A program made the position numbers and the translations under genes. From positions 1-49,119 of IMG/VR virus record IMGVR_UViG_3300005253_000048: 49,119 nt of DNA; one strand, given 5' to 3'. Origin of the DNA: a virus. The notes under the pieces are model-generated. The model ran no database searches. It was not told the origin of the DNA and saw nothing but the letters and a program-made list of their open reading frames with translations. Below, in pieces: positions 6,461 through 13,209 of the stretch (the stretch's first letter is position 1; every line of letters begins with the position of its first letter).

Positions 6461-6718
6461 ATGGATACCATCAACGTCAACTTAAGAGGTGGCCAAGTCC
6501 TCAAGATTTGCGACGCACTGAACACCGAGGCGGGCCGCATCGAAAATCTCATCACATCTCGACGCAATACCCCGGATCAGGCGAAGCAAATTTGGCGCGA
6601 AAAGGCCAAGGTGCTGAGAGATTGGTCGAAGACCCTCATCGGAGCCAGTTCCAAAAACGACCACAATCCCCACGTTCCCGTGATCCTCCATGATCCCGGA
6701 GATGACAAAGACGAATAA
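6461..6718 (+). CDS. First rightward gene, unknown (85 residues)
   Basis: The first gene of the rightward operon; AAAGGA lies 11 bases before the ATG. The product is a charged, mostly helical protein (LKICDALNTEAGRIENLI, then WREKAKVLRDWSKTL) with a polar His/Pro/Asp-rich tail. No family is recognised. Its position next to the control region is where phages often place a short-lived regulator or host-takeover protein, but the sequence does not show which. Confidence 0.7.
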   Translation: MDTINVNLRGGQVLKICDALNTEAGRIENLITSRRNTPDQAKQIWREKAKVLRDWSKTLIGASSKNDHNPHVPVILHDPGDDKDE

Positions 6719-6816
6719 CCCCACCGCCGCTGGGCATCAGCCCCCATCCCCGGAGCCGGAAACGGTGGCCGGGGAGAGGGCGTAGAGACATCATCACAGG
6801 GACGAGGATCGCCGCG

Positions 6817-7125
6817 ATGAGCGTTAGCCTAGATGCAGCTTCGGAAAACCAGCGCGTAGTCGAGGAGTGCGTTGCCCACATGACCATGTTGGCAAGGGCG
6901 GCAAAATTGCTCGGCCAAATGTCTCTTGCCGGTGATCTTCGGGAAATGGCGCTTGAACTGGATGAAAGCGCGGCAGCCGTTAGTAAAGCCGTAATGGAGG
7001 ATCTGCACTCACAATTCCTTGAGGCCGAGCAATCATCAAAAAACATGCTGGCCGCGTCCCTGTTGTCCTGCGTAGGAGCCGATAGCAAGGACATCAAGGC
7101 CGCGATGGAGCGGACAGGCCCATGA
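6817..7125 (+). CDS. Helical protein, unknown (102 residues)
   Basis: GAGGA lies eight bases before the ATG. The protein is rich in Ala, Leu, Glu and Met, and predicted almost entirely helical (MTMLARAAKLLGQMSLAGDL; AVSKAVMEDLHSQFLEAEQ), with no Cys cluster, membrane segment or enzyme motif. Its stop overlaps the next ATG by four bases (ATGA). The 98-base gap upstream holds only a doubtful 27-codon reading. Confidence 0.65.
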   Translation: MSVSLDAASENQRVVEECVAHMTMLARAAKLLGQMSLAGDLREMALELDESAAAVSKAVMEDLHSQFLEAEQSSKNMLAASLLSCVGADSKDIKAAMERTGP

Positions 7126-7307
7126 ACACCACCGTCACGATCCACGCCGCAGCGACGATCGCCGTGTCCCCGAAAAGGGTTAAGCCCCGCAATGGCAAGC
7201 CGTTCTGGAACACCAAGATCACCATCCGTGGCGATGACGGCGGGCTCCACGAGATCAACGTATTCGGCCCCAAGGACGGCGGGCCGGTCAAATTCGAGAT
7301 CAAATGA
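7122..7307 (+). CDS. Small beta-rich protein, unknown (61 residues)
   Basis: The ATG overlaps the previous stop. The protein alternates polar and hydrophobic residues (TVTIHAAATIAVSPKR; WNTKITIRGDDGGLHEINVF), suggesting a small beta-barrel such as an OB-like fold. It is too short for a canonical single-strand binding protein and lacks its aromatic pattern, so no function is assigned. Confidence 0.65.
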   Translation: MNTTVTIHAAATIAVSPKRVKPRNGKPFWNTKITIRGDDGGLHEINVFGPKDGGPVKFEIK

Positions 7308-7393
7308 TGGAAAGGGTAATGGCCGGGCGCACTTTCCCAGATGACCACCCGGGCATTGCCGTTTGCATTTATGAAGGAGGCGACTATGCCTGA
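7304..7393 (+). CDS. Possible 29-residue coupled small protein
   Basis: The ATG overlaps the previous stop (ATGA), and its TGA overlaps the start of the next gene, whose AAGGAGG site lies inside this ORF. It tiles the gap exactly but has no recognisable feature. Confidence 0.35.
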   Translation: MMERVMAGRTFPDDHPGIAVCIYEGGDYA

Positions 7394-7988
7394 CGACAAG
7401 CACACACCGGGGCCGCTGACCGTTTGCAACAGGGGCGAATGTACTTGCCTGCAAATTTGGTGCCCCGACCATCCCGTAGCCGAAGTCACCCACGGCGATT
7501 GGGGCGATGACTATCCAGCCCTTCGCTTTGTTGGAAACAGTTCACTTGACCATAAGGTTGAAGCCTACATGGAGCAAATTACATACGGCAGCATTGGTCG
7601 AGAAACCGCGAAGGCCAACGCCATCCGCCTCGTTGCCTGCTGGAACGCCTGCGATTCCATCAGCACCGAGGCCCTGGAGGGCGGGGTTGTAGGGGAGATG
7701 CGGGAGGCGCTGGAACTTGCAACACATGAACTGAATGCCATCCGAGCCCGTGATGGTGCCCCACAACACATTGAATGGGACCGGGGCGACCCCGCGCAGG
7801 TATCAAGTTGCACCGATGAATGGTGGGATGAACTCACAGAAAAATGTCTCGCCGTTCTCGCCAAGGCCAAGCCAGCCACAGGCAGGAAACCGGGCGTGGT
7901 TGTCACTGACGGCAACACCATCCGCGACTACGCCAAGCCCACGGGAGGCGACTCGGTTAAATTCAAGGAGACAGATGATGGATCGTGA
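7386..7988 (+). CDS. KHTPG-family phage protein, copy 1
   Basis: A 200-residue protein from the ATG at 7386, behind a perfect AAGGAGG. It begins MPDDKHTPGPLTV and contains ANAIRLVACWNACDSI followed by STEALEGGVVGEMREAL. This layout (KHTPGP start, central RL-A-CWNAC element, helical C-terminus) is common in small early proteins of proteobacterial phages; their function is not known. A second copy lies at 8285-8704, and both genes end in near-identical DNA (CCAAGCCCACGGGAGGCGA), so this is a duplicated module. Two Cys pairs (CNRGECTCLQIWC) near the N-terminus could bind a metal. Confidence 0.8.
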   Translation: MPDDKHTPGPLTVCNRGECTCLQIWCPDHPVAEVTHGDWGDDYPALRFVGNSSLDHKVEAYMEQITYGSIGRETAKANAIRLVACWNACDSISTEALEGGVVGEMREALELATHELNAIRARDGAPQHIEWDRGDPAQVSSCTDEWWDELTEKCLAVLAKAKPATGRKPGVVVTDGNTIRDYAKPTGGDSVKFKETDDGS

Positions 7989-8292
7989 AGGCATCAAGAA
8001 GCACCGGGCCGTGTTCGACGCATGGCTGGACGGGGCGGAAGTCGAGACTAAATACAGCAGTCAGCATGCGTGGCACTACACCGGACAACCAGACTTCGTT
8101 AAGCACACGGAATACCGCGTGAAGCCCGTTCCAGAGACCCGCGAGGTGTGGGTGAACGTGTACCCGCATCGGCACAGTGATCAAGCATACGTGACCAGAA
8201 ATGGCGCTAACCTTGGTGCTCTTGAAGACCGCATTGCCTGCGTCCCGGTGACAATCACCTTCACACCCGGAGAGGGGCTGGACCATGGCTGA
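7978..8292 (+). CDS. Conserved-looking small phage protein, unknown (104 residues)
   Basis: Two ATGs (7975 and 7978) follow AAGGAG; 7978 gives the better spacing. The gene overlaps the previous one by 11 bases. It reads MDREGIKKHRAVFDAWLDGA, then a YTGQPDF segment and EYRVKP, a pattern I have seen in early phage proteins of unknown role, in which a short helix is followed by beta strands. It sits between the two KHTPG paralogues. Nothing suggests an enzyme. Confidence 0.75.
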   Translation: MDREGIKKHRAVFDAWLDGAEVETKYSSQHAWHYTGQPDFVKHTEYRVKPVPETREVWVNVYPHRHSDQAYVTRNGANLGALEDRIACVPVTITFTPGEGLDHG

Positions 8293-8704
8293 CAAGCACA
8301 CACCGGGACTGCTTCACCTCATGACGGTCGACGACATGGGATGGAACAACGAGACTTACTGGTATCTGGAATGTGCCGCCGAGGCTCGAGACGGAATGGA
8401 TTTCCCTGAAGCAACCACCATCGTCGATCCCGAGTCTGGCATCCTCACCGAAGCCGACGCCTGCCGCCTCGTTGCCTGCTGGAACGCCTGCGAGAGCCTC
8501 CCCACCGAGGCCCTGGAGGGCGGGGTTGTAGAGGAGATGCTGGAGGCGGCGCTCAAACTTGCCAACGAGGCATCCGGTTGGAATGAAGGCGATTTGGTCG
8601 GAATAGGTGGTTGGACAAACACCCGTTGTCTGCAAACTTGCGTTAGAAAAGTCAGCATCGTACTCGCCAAGTCCAAGCCCACGGGAGGCGAGGATGACCT
8701 GTAA
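8285..8704 (+). CDS. KHTPG-family phage protein, copy 2
   Basis: A 139-residue paralogue of the 7386-7988 product. It shares KHTPG at the start, RLVACWNACESLPTEALEGG in the middle and a C-terminal K-P-TGG end, but lacks the N-terminal Cys-rich segment and about 60 residues. The start overlaps the preceding gene by eight bases and follows a GGAGAGG site. The shared core is nearly identical at DNA level, which suggests recent tandem duplication followed by divergence of the flanks. Confidence 0.8.
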   Translation: MADKHTPGLLHLMTVDDMGWNNETYWYLECAAEARDGMDFPEATTIVDPESGILTEADACRLVACWNACESLPTEALEGGVVEEMLEAALKLANEASGWNEGDLVGIGGWTNTRCLQTCVRKVSIVLAKSKPTGGEDDL

Positions 8705-8915
8705 AACCTGTCAATGGGCGGAATGGGAACTGACGCCGACCAGGAGAATTTCGAAGTCCAAGCCTGGGAAATGCATAGTCAAGACAGCCGATCACCCGCC
8801 GCTACCGTCTTGTGTCCGCGATCTATTTTGGCCCCCCCTTCGTTTCGCCATTTGGCACAATGAAACATGGGAATGTGAAACCTATAGCCCCCAGGCCATG
8901 GGAGGCGACTCGTGA
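8694..8915 (+). CDS. Small Cys-rich, probably zinc-binding protein (73 residues)
   Basis: The ATG at 8694 follows GGAGGCGAGG. The product starts MTCKTCQWAEWEL and later has KPGKCIVK, PPLPSCVRD and WECETY, giving five Cys in the spacing of a small zinc ribbon or treble clef. The same kind of protein (CxxC...GKC...PSC...C-TY) recurs in proteobacterial phages with unknown role. It overlaps both neighbours by a few bases. Confidence 0.7.
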   Translation: MTCKTCQWAEWELTPTRRISKSKPGKCIVKTADHPPLPSCVRDLFWPPLRFAIWHNETWECETYSPQAMGGDS

Positions 8916-9175
8916 TCCGCTCCCTCGCCGTGCTGCTGCTCCTTGCGGGGTGCGCTGGATATGAGCCGTCGCACGGTGCATATTATATTCGTGTCGGTTC
9001 CCTTGATTACATTCAGGCTTTTCACAGACGTACTGGCGGGGGTGGCGAGGTCGGGGCCTTCACCATCCTGGGGACCGACCCATGCCGCATTTTCATAGCC
9101 GCCAAACATTTTAATTATTTGATTGAACACGAAATGCGACATTGCCCATGGGCCGAAGGAGATTTCCATGAATGA
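8912..9175 (+). CDS. Small lipoprotein with HExxH motif
   Basis: An 87-residue protein with a GTG start (GTGA overlap with the previous stop; GGGAGG upstream). The N-terminus is a lipoprotein signal, IRSLAVLLLLAGC with Cys14 as the lipidated residue. Near the C-terminus IEHEMRHC matches the HExxH zinc-metalloprotease signature, followed by a further acidic and His pair (EGDFHE). If zinc-bound it might be a minimal envelope metalloprotease; the region between signal and motif is short (about 60 residues), so catalysis is unproven. Lipoprotein export is well supported, proteolysis is not. Confidence 0.7.
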   Translation: MIRSLAVLLLLAGCAGYEPSHGAYYIRVGSLDYIQAFHRRTGGGGEVGAFTILGTDPCRIFIAAKHFNYLIEHEMRHCPWAEGDFHE

Positions 9176-9509
9176 CATGAACGCGAAAACCCTTGAGGCG
9201 CTGAAGGGCTCGATCCGCAAGTGGAACAGGATATTCTGCAAGGGCGCGGTGAATCTAGGACCGACCAATTGCCCACTGTGTAAGCTCTTTATTTTGAGCG
9301 ATTGCGAGGGATGCCCTGTTTCAGCCAAATCCGGCAAGTCAGGATGCCACGGAACGCCTTACTATGCGTTTGGCCGACACCATTTAGTCAGCCACTCCAT
9401 CTTCATCGACCACCGCGTCGTCGGCAAGTGCCGCTCTTGCAAGAAACACGCGAAGGCCGAACGCGACTTCCTGGCCAGCCTGCTACCGGATGGGGAGAAG
9501 TGGAGATGA
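9168..9509 (+). CDS. Cys-rich phage protein, unknown (113 residues)
   Basis: The ATG at 9168 follows AAGGAG by seven bases. The N-terminus AKTLEALKGSIRKWNRIF leads to a Cys cluster: NCPLCKLF, CEGCPV, SGCHGTPY, and later KCRSCKKHAKAERDFL. I recall this arrangement in many phage proteins of unknown function; the paired CxxC motifs should hold one or two zinc ions. A DNA- or protein-binding role is plausible. Its stop overlaps the following small membrane gene. Confidence 0.78.
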   Translation: MNDMNAKTLEALKGSIRKWNRIFCKGAVNLGPTNCPLCKLFILSDCEGCPVSAKSGKSGCHGTPYYAFGRHHLVSHSIFIDHRVVGKCRSCKKHAKAERDFLASLLPDGEKWR

Positions 9510-9619
9510 AAACCTTTACCTCATTCAGTTTAACCCCCGCTGCCGCTCTGTTCCTGGCCTTTGCCGCCGCCGTGGTGGTCGGGGCGGTGGTGCTGATCGT
9601 GACCATCGGAGGAGCATAA
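9506..9619 (+). CDS. Small membrane protein (37 residues)
   Basis: The ATG overlaps the previous stop (GGAG two bases upstream). After ten polar residues the product is one hydrophobic helix, AALFLAFAAAVVVGAVVLIV, ending TIGGA. It is a single-span membrane peptide of unknown role, part of a run of such small genes in this operon. Confidence 0.6.
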   Translation: MKTFTSFSLTPAAALFLAFAAAVVVGAVVLIVTIGGA

Positions 9620-9629
9620 GGAGGCGATC

Positions 9630-9806
9630 ATGGATGAAGAACATACCGAATTCGCAATCGAAGCCGGTGTCGAAGGCTATCATGCCCGACGTGATGATGT
9701 TCCACGCGGCGACAATCCCCATGCGGTGGGAACCTCTTTGCATCGGCATTGGAGATTCGGGTGGGATATGGAAGACAAATTGATCCAAAGGGCGGAGGGC
9801 CAGTGA
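9630..9806 (+). CDS. RMF/CrpP-like small protein
   Basis: A 58-residue protein with AAGGAGG six bases before the ATG. The pattern AIEAGVEGYHARRDDVP, then GDNPH, then HRHWRFGWDMED matches the ribosome modulation factor/CrpP fold: a Gly-x-x-A helix, an Asn-Pro turn and a closing W-x-x-GW helix. Cellular RMF dimerises 70S ribosomes into inactive 100S particles; CrpP-type relatives occur on mobile elements. Whether the phage copy acts on ribosomes is not known. The stop overlaps the next gene as TGATG. Confidence 0.6.
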   Translation: MDEEHTEFAIEAGVEGYHARRDDVPRGDNPHAVGTSLHRHWRFGWDMEDKLIQRAEGQ

Positions 9807-9958
9807 TGCTGCTCGGCGGTCGATGGTGGCACCGCCTATGCCGCTGGCTGGGTTTCCGGCGCCGCCGGTCCACGCCGCGGATGTTCGACAGCATTGAATG
9901 GGCGAAGTTGGTTCGCCAGAGATTGAGGAGGGATAGAGGCCATGGGCGACATAGCTGA
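9806..9958 (+). CDS. Small very basic protein (50 residues)
   Basis: The start overlaps the preceding stop (TGATG). The product has an aromatic start (GGRWWHRLCRWLGF), then RRRRS, and a second basic block (RQRLRRDRGHGRH). It could bind nucleic acid or membrane; nothing more specific can be said. Confidence 0.5.
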   Translation: MLLGGRWWHRLCRWLGFRRRRSTPRMFDSIEWAKLVRQRLRRDRGHGRHS

Positions 9959-10181
9959 CATGATGCTGGACGGGACGCTCTGCGAGGGGTGCGGCGAGTA
10001 CCTGGGGACCGACGCGGGCTATCCTCAATATTGCGCTGGCTGCGAACCCGACCAGATCGACGACCAGCGCGTAGACTGCTGGCCCAAAGCATCGAAGGTA
10101 AATTGCCCCGAATGTGGAAAGCGGGTAAAGGCGGCTGGTGTGGAAGATCATCGCCGCGATGTCCATGGGGTGAAGCCATGA
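9942..10181 (+). CDS. Zinc-finger protein with two Cys clusters (79 residues)
   Basis: AGAGG lies just before the ATG. The N-terminal half has CEGCGEYLGTD and YCAGCEPDQ, a four-Cys ribbon typical of small phage proteins. The C-terminal half has NCPECGKRV and DHRRDVHG, a C2H2-type finger. Two separate zinc modules in 79 residues suggest nucleic-acid binding. It lies just upstream of the ERF gene, with a 16-codon ORF between. Confidence 0.75.
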   Translation: MGDIADMMLDGTLCEGCGEYLGTDAGYPQYCAGCEPDQIDDQRVDCWPKASKVNCPECGKRVKAAGVEDHRRDVHGVKP

Positions 10182-10228
10182 CCGACTTCAGCATCCTCGG
10201 CGATATCCATGGAAGGAATGTTACATGA
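10178..10228 (+). CDS. 16-residue micro-ORF with a GDIHGR motif
   Basis: The ATG overlaps the previous stop and the TGA overlaps the ERF ATG, so it tiles exactly. The peptide MTDFSILGDIHGRNVT resembles the first strand of calcineurin-type phosphoesterases (GDIHG). It may be a remnant or only a coupling leader; GGAAGGAATG inside it is the ERF ribosome-binding site. Confidence 0.35.
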   Translation: MTDFSILGDIHGRNVT

Positions 10229-11154
10229 CCGGAAAAGACACAGTGAAATACCCCCCCTCAATTCTCAAGGCACTCCATGAAATCATGGGGGAGGTAGGGT
10301 ACGTCCAGAAGAAGGACCGCAACGACTTCCATAAATATAATTATGCCGGGGAGGGTGCGCTTCTGGATGTGTTGCGCCCGGCGATGGTCAAAGCTGGGCT
10401 GTTGCTCATCCCTAGCACTCGGGACCAATCCGAAATTGACCAATACGGCAATACTAGCGTTGTCGTCGAATACACCCTTGCCCACAAGGATGGTGATGTA
10501 TGGCCAGAGAAGATCGTCGCCATGGGCATGGGTAACGACAAGCACAAGACCGGCGGTGTTGGCGACAAGGGGCTCTACAAGGCGCTGACCGGGGCCAACA
10601 AGTACCTTCTGTTCAAGCTGTTTCAGATCGAAACTGGCGACGACCCGGAGAAGACCGAAAGCGACCCGCCGCCGCCCGTCGTTGAACCCCCGTGGGGTGG
10701 CCCTCTCACGAAGACAGACTTCAATAAGGCGCTCAAGGAACTCAACGGGGATTTGTGGGCTTGCACCGATGGTGATCAACTCACCGGCTTGTTGATGAGC
10801 GCGAAGCTGCTCTTGGAACAAATGCAACGCGATAGACCGGGGTTGTGGGACGGATCAACGCATCCCGAGAAGCGGGCCTTCAAGGACATCATCGCCGAAC
10901 GGACGGTGGAACTGAGCGGCGAGCAATCGCAGGAACACGCCCCCACCCTGTCGCTAGTCTACCCGGATGGCGAGGTTGTCCGGTTCCAGGACGACAAGAT
11001 GTTCTTTGTGTCGCTGGAAGCGGCGGTCAAGACATCCCCGGAGATCGCCTTCATCGCTGAGAACGCCAAGACGCTAGACGGCATCGCGTCCAAGTCCGAC
11101 GCCGGGGCCGCGAAGGTCAAGACCGTGCGCGACATGGCTTCGGCGGCAGCATGA
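10225..11154 (+). CDS. erf: ERF family single-strand annealing recombinase
   Basis: A 309-residue protein. Residues about 10-145 match the ERF family: HEIMGEVGYVQKKDRNDFHKY, the YAGEGALLDVLRPAMVKAGL helix, and KGLYKALTGANKYLLFKLF. ERF proteins anneal complementary single strands, as P22 Erf does to circularise or recombine phage DNA. The C-terminal half (after a Pro-rich linker PPPPVVEPPWGG) is not conserved and may be a regulatory or partner-binding part. The start overlaps a micro-ORF; the end overlaps the DUF1367 gene. No partner exonuclease is obvious. Confidence 0.9.
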   Translation: MTGKDTVKYPPSILKALHEIMGEVGYVQKKDRNDFHKYNYAGEGALLDVLRPAMVKAGLLLIPSTRDQSEIDQYGNTSVVVEYTLAHKDGDVWPEKIVAMGMGNDKHKTGGVGDKGLYKALTGANKYLLFKLFQIETGDDPEKTESDPPPPVVEPPWGGPLTKTDFNKALKELNGDLWACTDGDQLTGLLMSAKLLLEQMQRDRPGLWDGSTHPEKRAFKDIIAERTVELSGEQSQEHAPTLSLVYPDGEVVRFQDDKMFFVSLEAAVKTSPEIAFIAENAKTLDGIASKSDAGAAKVKTVRDMASAAA

Positions 11155-11627
11155 CAAAGGCCGTCTTCCAGAAAACGCTCGGCGGTCTTCGGCCGACAGA
11201 CGACGACGGCGAGGCCATCATGGCGGGTATCAAGATCGGCGCCCTGGTGATGGTCGAGGTCATCAAGGCCCGAAACCTCCAGCACCACCGGCTGTTCATG
11301 GCGTTGGTTCAAAAGGTCTTCGAAAACCAAGAACGCTACGAGATTAAGGAACACATGCTCACCGCCCTCAAGGTCGCCCTCGGCCATTGTGACACCATCA
11401 TCGCGAAGGACGGAAATCCCGCGTATATCCCGAAGTCCATCAGCTTCGCCAAGATGGATCAGACGGCTTTCAATGCCTTCTACAACAGGGCCGTGGACAT
11501 CGTGATCCGGCATTGGCTCCCCGGAGTGACCAGCGAGGAGTTGAAGAACGAGGTATGGGATATGGTCGGGGGAAGTATCGCCGCCCCGCCCAGCGCCGAC
11601 AAGGCTGATGAGGAAACCACCGGATGA
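11151..11627 (+). CDS. DUF1367 protein
   Basis: A 158-residue protein matching DUF1367: FQKTLGGLRPTDDDG, KIGALVMVEVIKARN, HHRLFMALVQKVFENQ and IPKSISFAKMDQTAF. This family is found in lambdoid and other phages beside recombination genes and is often grouped with the nin region, but its biochemical role is not established. Its start and stop overlap the ERF and HNH-like genes by four bases, placing it inside the recombination cassette. Confidence 0.88.
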   Translation: MTKAVFQKTLGGLRPTDDDGEAIMAGIKIGALVMVEVIKARNLQHHRLFMALVQKVFENQERYEIKEHMLTALKVALGHCDTIIAKDGNPAYIPKSISFAKMDQTAFNAFYNRAVDIVIRHWLPGVTSEELKNEVWDMVGGSIAAPPSADKADEETTG

Positions 11628-11935
11628 ACGTAGTCCCCAAACCTAAGACCGTCGATGATTCCGACTATCTCAAGTCTCTTCTGGACGAACGATGCGTCAT
11701 CACAGATTTACCGGCGACAGCGAACATATCGGTTATTGCCCATCATGCGGGGCATGATAAAAAACGTGATGACCACGCTCTGCCGATGGGCCAGATTGAA
11801 CATACCCGGCTTCACCATATGGGTGAGGCGTCGTATCTGCGGAAGTACGCTCCAGATCATCTATTGATTGCCATGTGGCGGGCGCTTGGTGAGAAGATGT
11901 ATAGGGAATCGTCCCCGGAGCGCGATAATGATTGA
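11624..11935 (+). CDS. HNH-like nuclease (Ref/YbcO-type)
   Basis: A 103-residue protein with RCVITDLPATANISVIAHHAGHD, a short basic loop, and LPMGQIEHTRLHHMGEASYL. The His-His pairs and the following P-hydrophobic-x-x-H-x-x-L-H segment recall the beta-beta-alpha metal site of Ref/YbcO or DUF968 nucleases encoded next to phage recombination genes. Only one Cys is left of the usual zinc-binding set, so the structural metal may be lost. It probably nicks or trims DNA during recombination; confidence is moderate. Confidence 0.6.
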   Translation: MNVVPKPKTVDDSDYLKSLLDERCVITDLPATANISVIAHHAGHDKKRDDHALPMGQIEHTRLHHMGEASYLRKYAPDHLLIAMWRALGEKMYRESSPERDND

Positions 11936-11961
11936 CGCCCGTTTCATTGTTGCGTTATACT
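11932..11961 (+). promoter_or_regulatory. Sigma70-type promoter before the serine recombinase
   Basis: TTGACG (11932-11937) and TATACT (11956-11961) are separated by 18 bases, five of six matches at each box. Transcription would start near 11968, about 34 bases before the recombinase ATG. It gives the recombinase, and the small genes after it, expression separate from the upstream operon. Confidence 0.7.
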
Positions 11962-12001
11962 GTGCCACTTTGTCTCACCAACCAATGGCGTTCGCAAAAT
12001 C

Positions 12002-12601
12002 ATGTTCTTAGGATATGCCAGAGTTTCGACCGACGATCAGGTGATGGACCTCCAGAGGGACGCGCTGGTAAAGGCTGGCGTCGATCCGGGGCAGGTCTAC
12101 GAGGAACAGGTATCGGGGGTCAAGACCAAGCGCCCCCAGCTTGATGCTTGCCTAAAGTCGCTGCGGAAAGGCGACACTTTGATCGTATGGCGCTTGGACC
12201 GGCTGGGACGGTCTGTCCCCGAGCTTATCGCCATTCTGGAAGACCTCGACGTTCGCGGTGTTGGCTTCCGCAGTCTAACGGAATCAATCGATACCACCAC
12301 GGCAGCGGGCAAGATGATCTTCCATATGCTGGCCGCGTTCGCCGAGTTCGAGCGCAACCTGATTTCGGAGCGCACCAAGGCGGGATTGAAGGCGGCTAGA
12401 GCGCGGGGCCACAGGGGCGGCAGGAGGTCCAAGGTGAGGCCCAGGATGCTCACGGCCATCAAGACCATGTTGGAAGACCCGACATGCACCATGGCCGAAG
12501 TGGCGGACAATTTCAAAGTCAGCCGAGCCTCGATCTACCGGGCGCTACAGCGTGACGCCGAGGAACAGAAGGCCAAGGAATTGGCCAAATTCAAGACGTA
12601 A
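12002..12601 (+). CDS. Small serine recombinase (resolvase/invertase family)
   Basis: A 199-residue protein, the normal length of small resolvases and DNA invertases. The N-terminal domain reads MFLGYARVSTDDQ with nucleophile Ser9, WRLDRLGRS at 63-71 with catalytic Arg residues, and a FHMLAAFAEFERNLISERT helix-E segment. The C-terminus (residues about 150-185, TMAEVADNFKVSRASIYRAL) is the helix-turn-helix. It could resolve multimers, invert a segment, or integrate at short sites; no large-serine-integrase domain is present. It has its own promoter. No matching invertible segment is seen near the tail-fibre genes. Confidence 0.92.
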   Translation: MFLGYARVSTDDQVMDLQRDALVKAGVDPGQVYEEQVSGVKTKRPQLDACLKSLRKGDTLIVWRLDRLGRSVPELIAILEDLDVRGVGFRSLTESIDTTTAAGKMIFHMLAAFAEFERNLISERTKAGLKAARARGHRGGRRSKVRPRMLTAIKTMLEDPTCTMAEVADNFKVSRASIYRALQRDAEEQKAKELAKFKT

Positions 12602-12613
12602 AGGAGGCTGAAG

Positions 12614-12727
12614 ATGACAGAGAGAAGAAGGGAGTGGCTGTTGATTGTTGGCGTCGTCGGCGCATCGATTGCAGCGGGGATGCTCGCCAGCTTTTTTGGG
12701 ATTGATCTAATACCAACGGGTCGATAA
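12614..12727 (+). CDS. Small membrane protein (37 residues)
   Basis: AAAGGAGG lies eight bases before the ATG. A basic start (MTERRREW) leads into one hydrophobic helix, LLIVGVVGASIAAGMLASFF, so the product is a single-span protein with the N-terminus inside. Function is unknown; it lies 12 bases after the recombinase stop. Confidence 0.6.
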   Translation: MTERRREWLLIVGVVGASIAAGMLASFFGIDLIPTGR

Positions 12728-12740
12728 GGAGGAATATACG

Positions 12741-12914
12741 ATGTCATTCTATGTAATCAAGCGAACCGACGATGAGATCAATCGAGTGGTGAACTGGGCA
12801 CGGGATAGCCAAGACCAGGGCACTCGCTACCCCGGCTTGAGCTATGAGGAAGGACTAACCGCCATGGCCGATTGGCTGACTGGGTTTGAAGATATTGCCC
12901 CGGACGCCGACTGA
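12741..12914 (+). CDS. Small acidic protein, unknown (57 residues)
   Basis: AAGGAGG lies nine bases before the ATG. The product is acidic and probably helical (TDDEINRVVNWARDSQDQGT; EEGLTAMADWLTGFEDIA) with no recognised family. Its leader AAGGAGGAATATACG is almost repeated before the gene at 13605. Confidence 0.6.
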   Translation: MSFYVIKRTDDEINRVVNWARDSQDQGTRYPGLSYEEGLTAMADWLTGFEDIAPDAD

Positions 12915-12925
12915 CCGCAAAGGAG
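12911..12925 (+). repeat. Recurring stop/ribosome-binding cassette, copy 1
   Basis: CTGACCGCAAAGGAG: it contains the TGA stop of the previous gene and an AAAGGAG site. The same 15 bases recur at 14174-14188, with one change at 14510-14524, and as shortened forms at 13191-13202 and near 41394-41407. Confidence 0.7.
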
Positions 12926-12949
12926 CCCTATGGGCGAAAGGAGAAAACG

Positions 12950-13192
12950 ATGTTGGTTACCAAAACGCACCAATACGAAGAGATGAAAGAGGAAATGCGG
13001 CCCCAAGACGAGACCATGGATGGGTCTGGCCTGACGTTCGAGACTCTAGAACATGGGGGCGAATTTCCAGACACGATGCCTCAAGCGATCAAAGCCCAGG
13101 ACGCCGAGGGCCGGTGGTGCCTCTATTTGCCAGCCATGGAAAACGGGAAGGTCGTTCGGTCCCTCAGCTACCAGTTCCGGTTCGGGGCGTAA
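12950..13192 (+). CDS. Acidic protein, unknown (80 residues)
   Basis: AAAGGAG lies seven bases before the ATG. The first half is acidic and polar (EEMKEEMRPQDETMDG); the second half (GRWCLYLPAMENGKVVRSL) looks like a small beta unit. No family is recognised. An 18-codon reading from 12930, also behind an AAAGGAG, overlaps its start and might act as a leader. Confidence 0.6.
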   Translation: MLVTKTHQYEEMKEEMRPQDETMDGSGLTFETLEHGGEFPDTMPQAIKAQDAEGRWCLYLPAMENGKVVRSLSYQFRFGA

Positions 13193-13209
13193 CGCAAAGG
13201 AGGGCTGAA

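Noticed and set aside
6702-6785. 27-codon plus-strand ORF overlapping the end of the first rightward gene
   Set aside because: GGAG sits directly against the ATG, the peptide is Pro-rich without features, and the following gene has its own site.
12002-12601. Tail-fibre invertase with an invertible segment
   Set aside because: The recombinase family allows it, but I found no inverted repeats flanking a fibre end and the gene lies far from the fibres.
12930-12986. 18-codon ORF behind the CTGACCGCAAAGGAG cassette, overlapping the gene at 12950
   Set aside because: It has a good ribosome-binding site but lies mostly inside the next gene in another frame; noted as a possible leader only.
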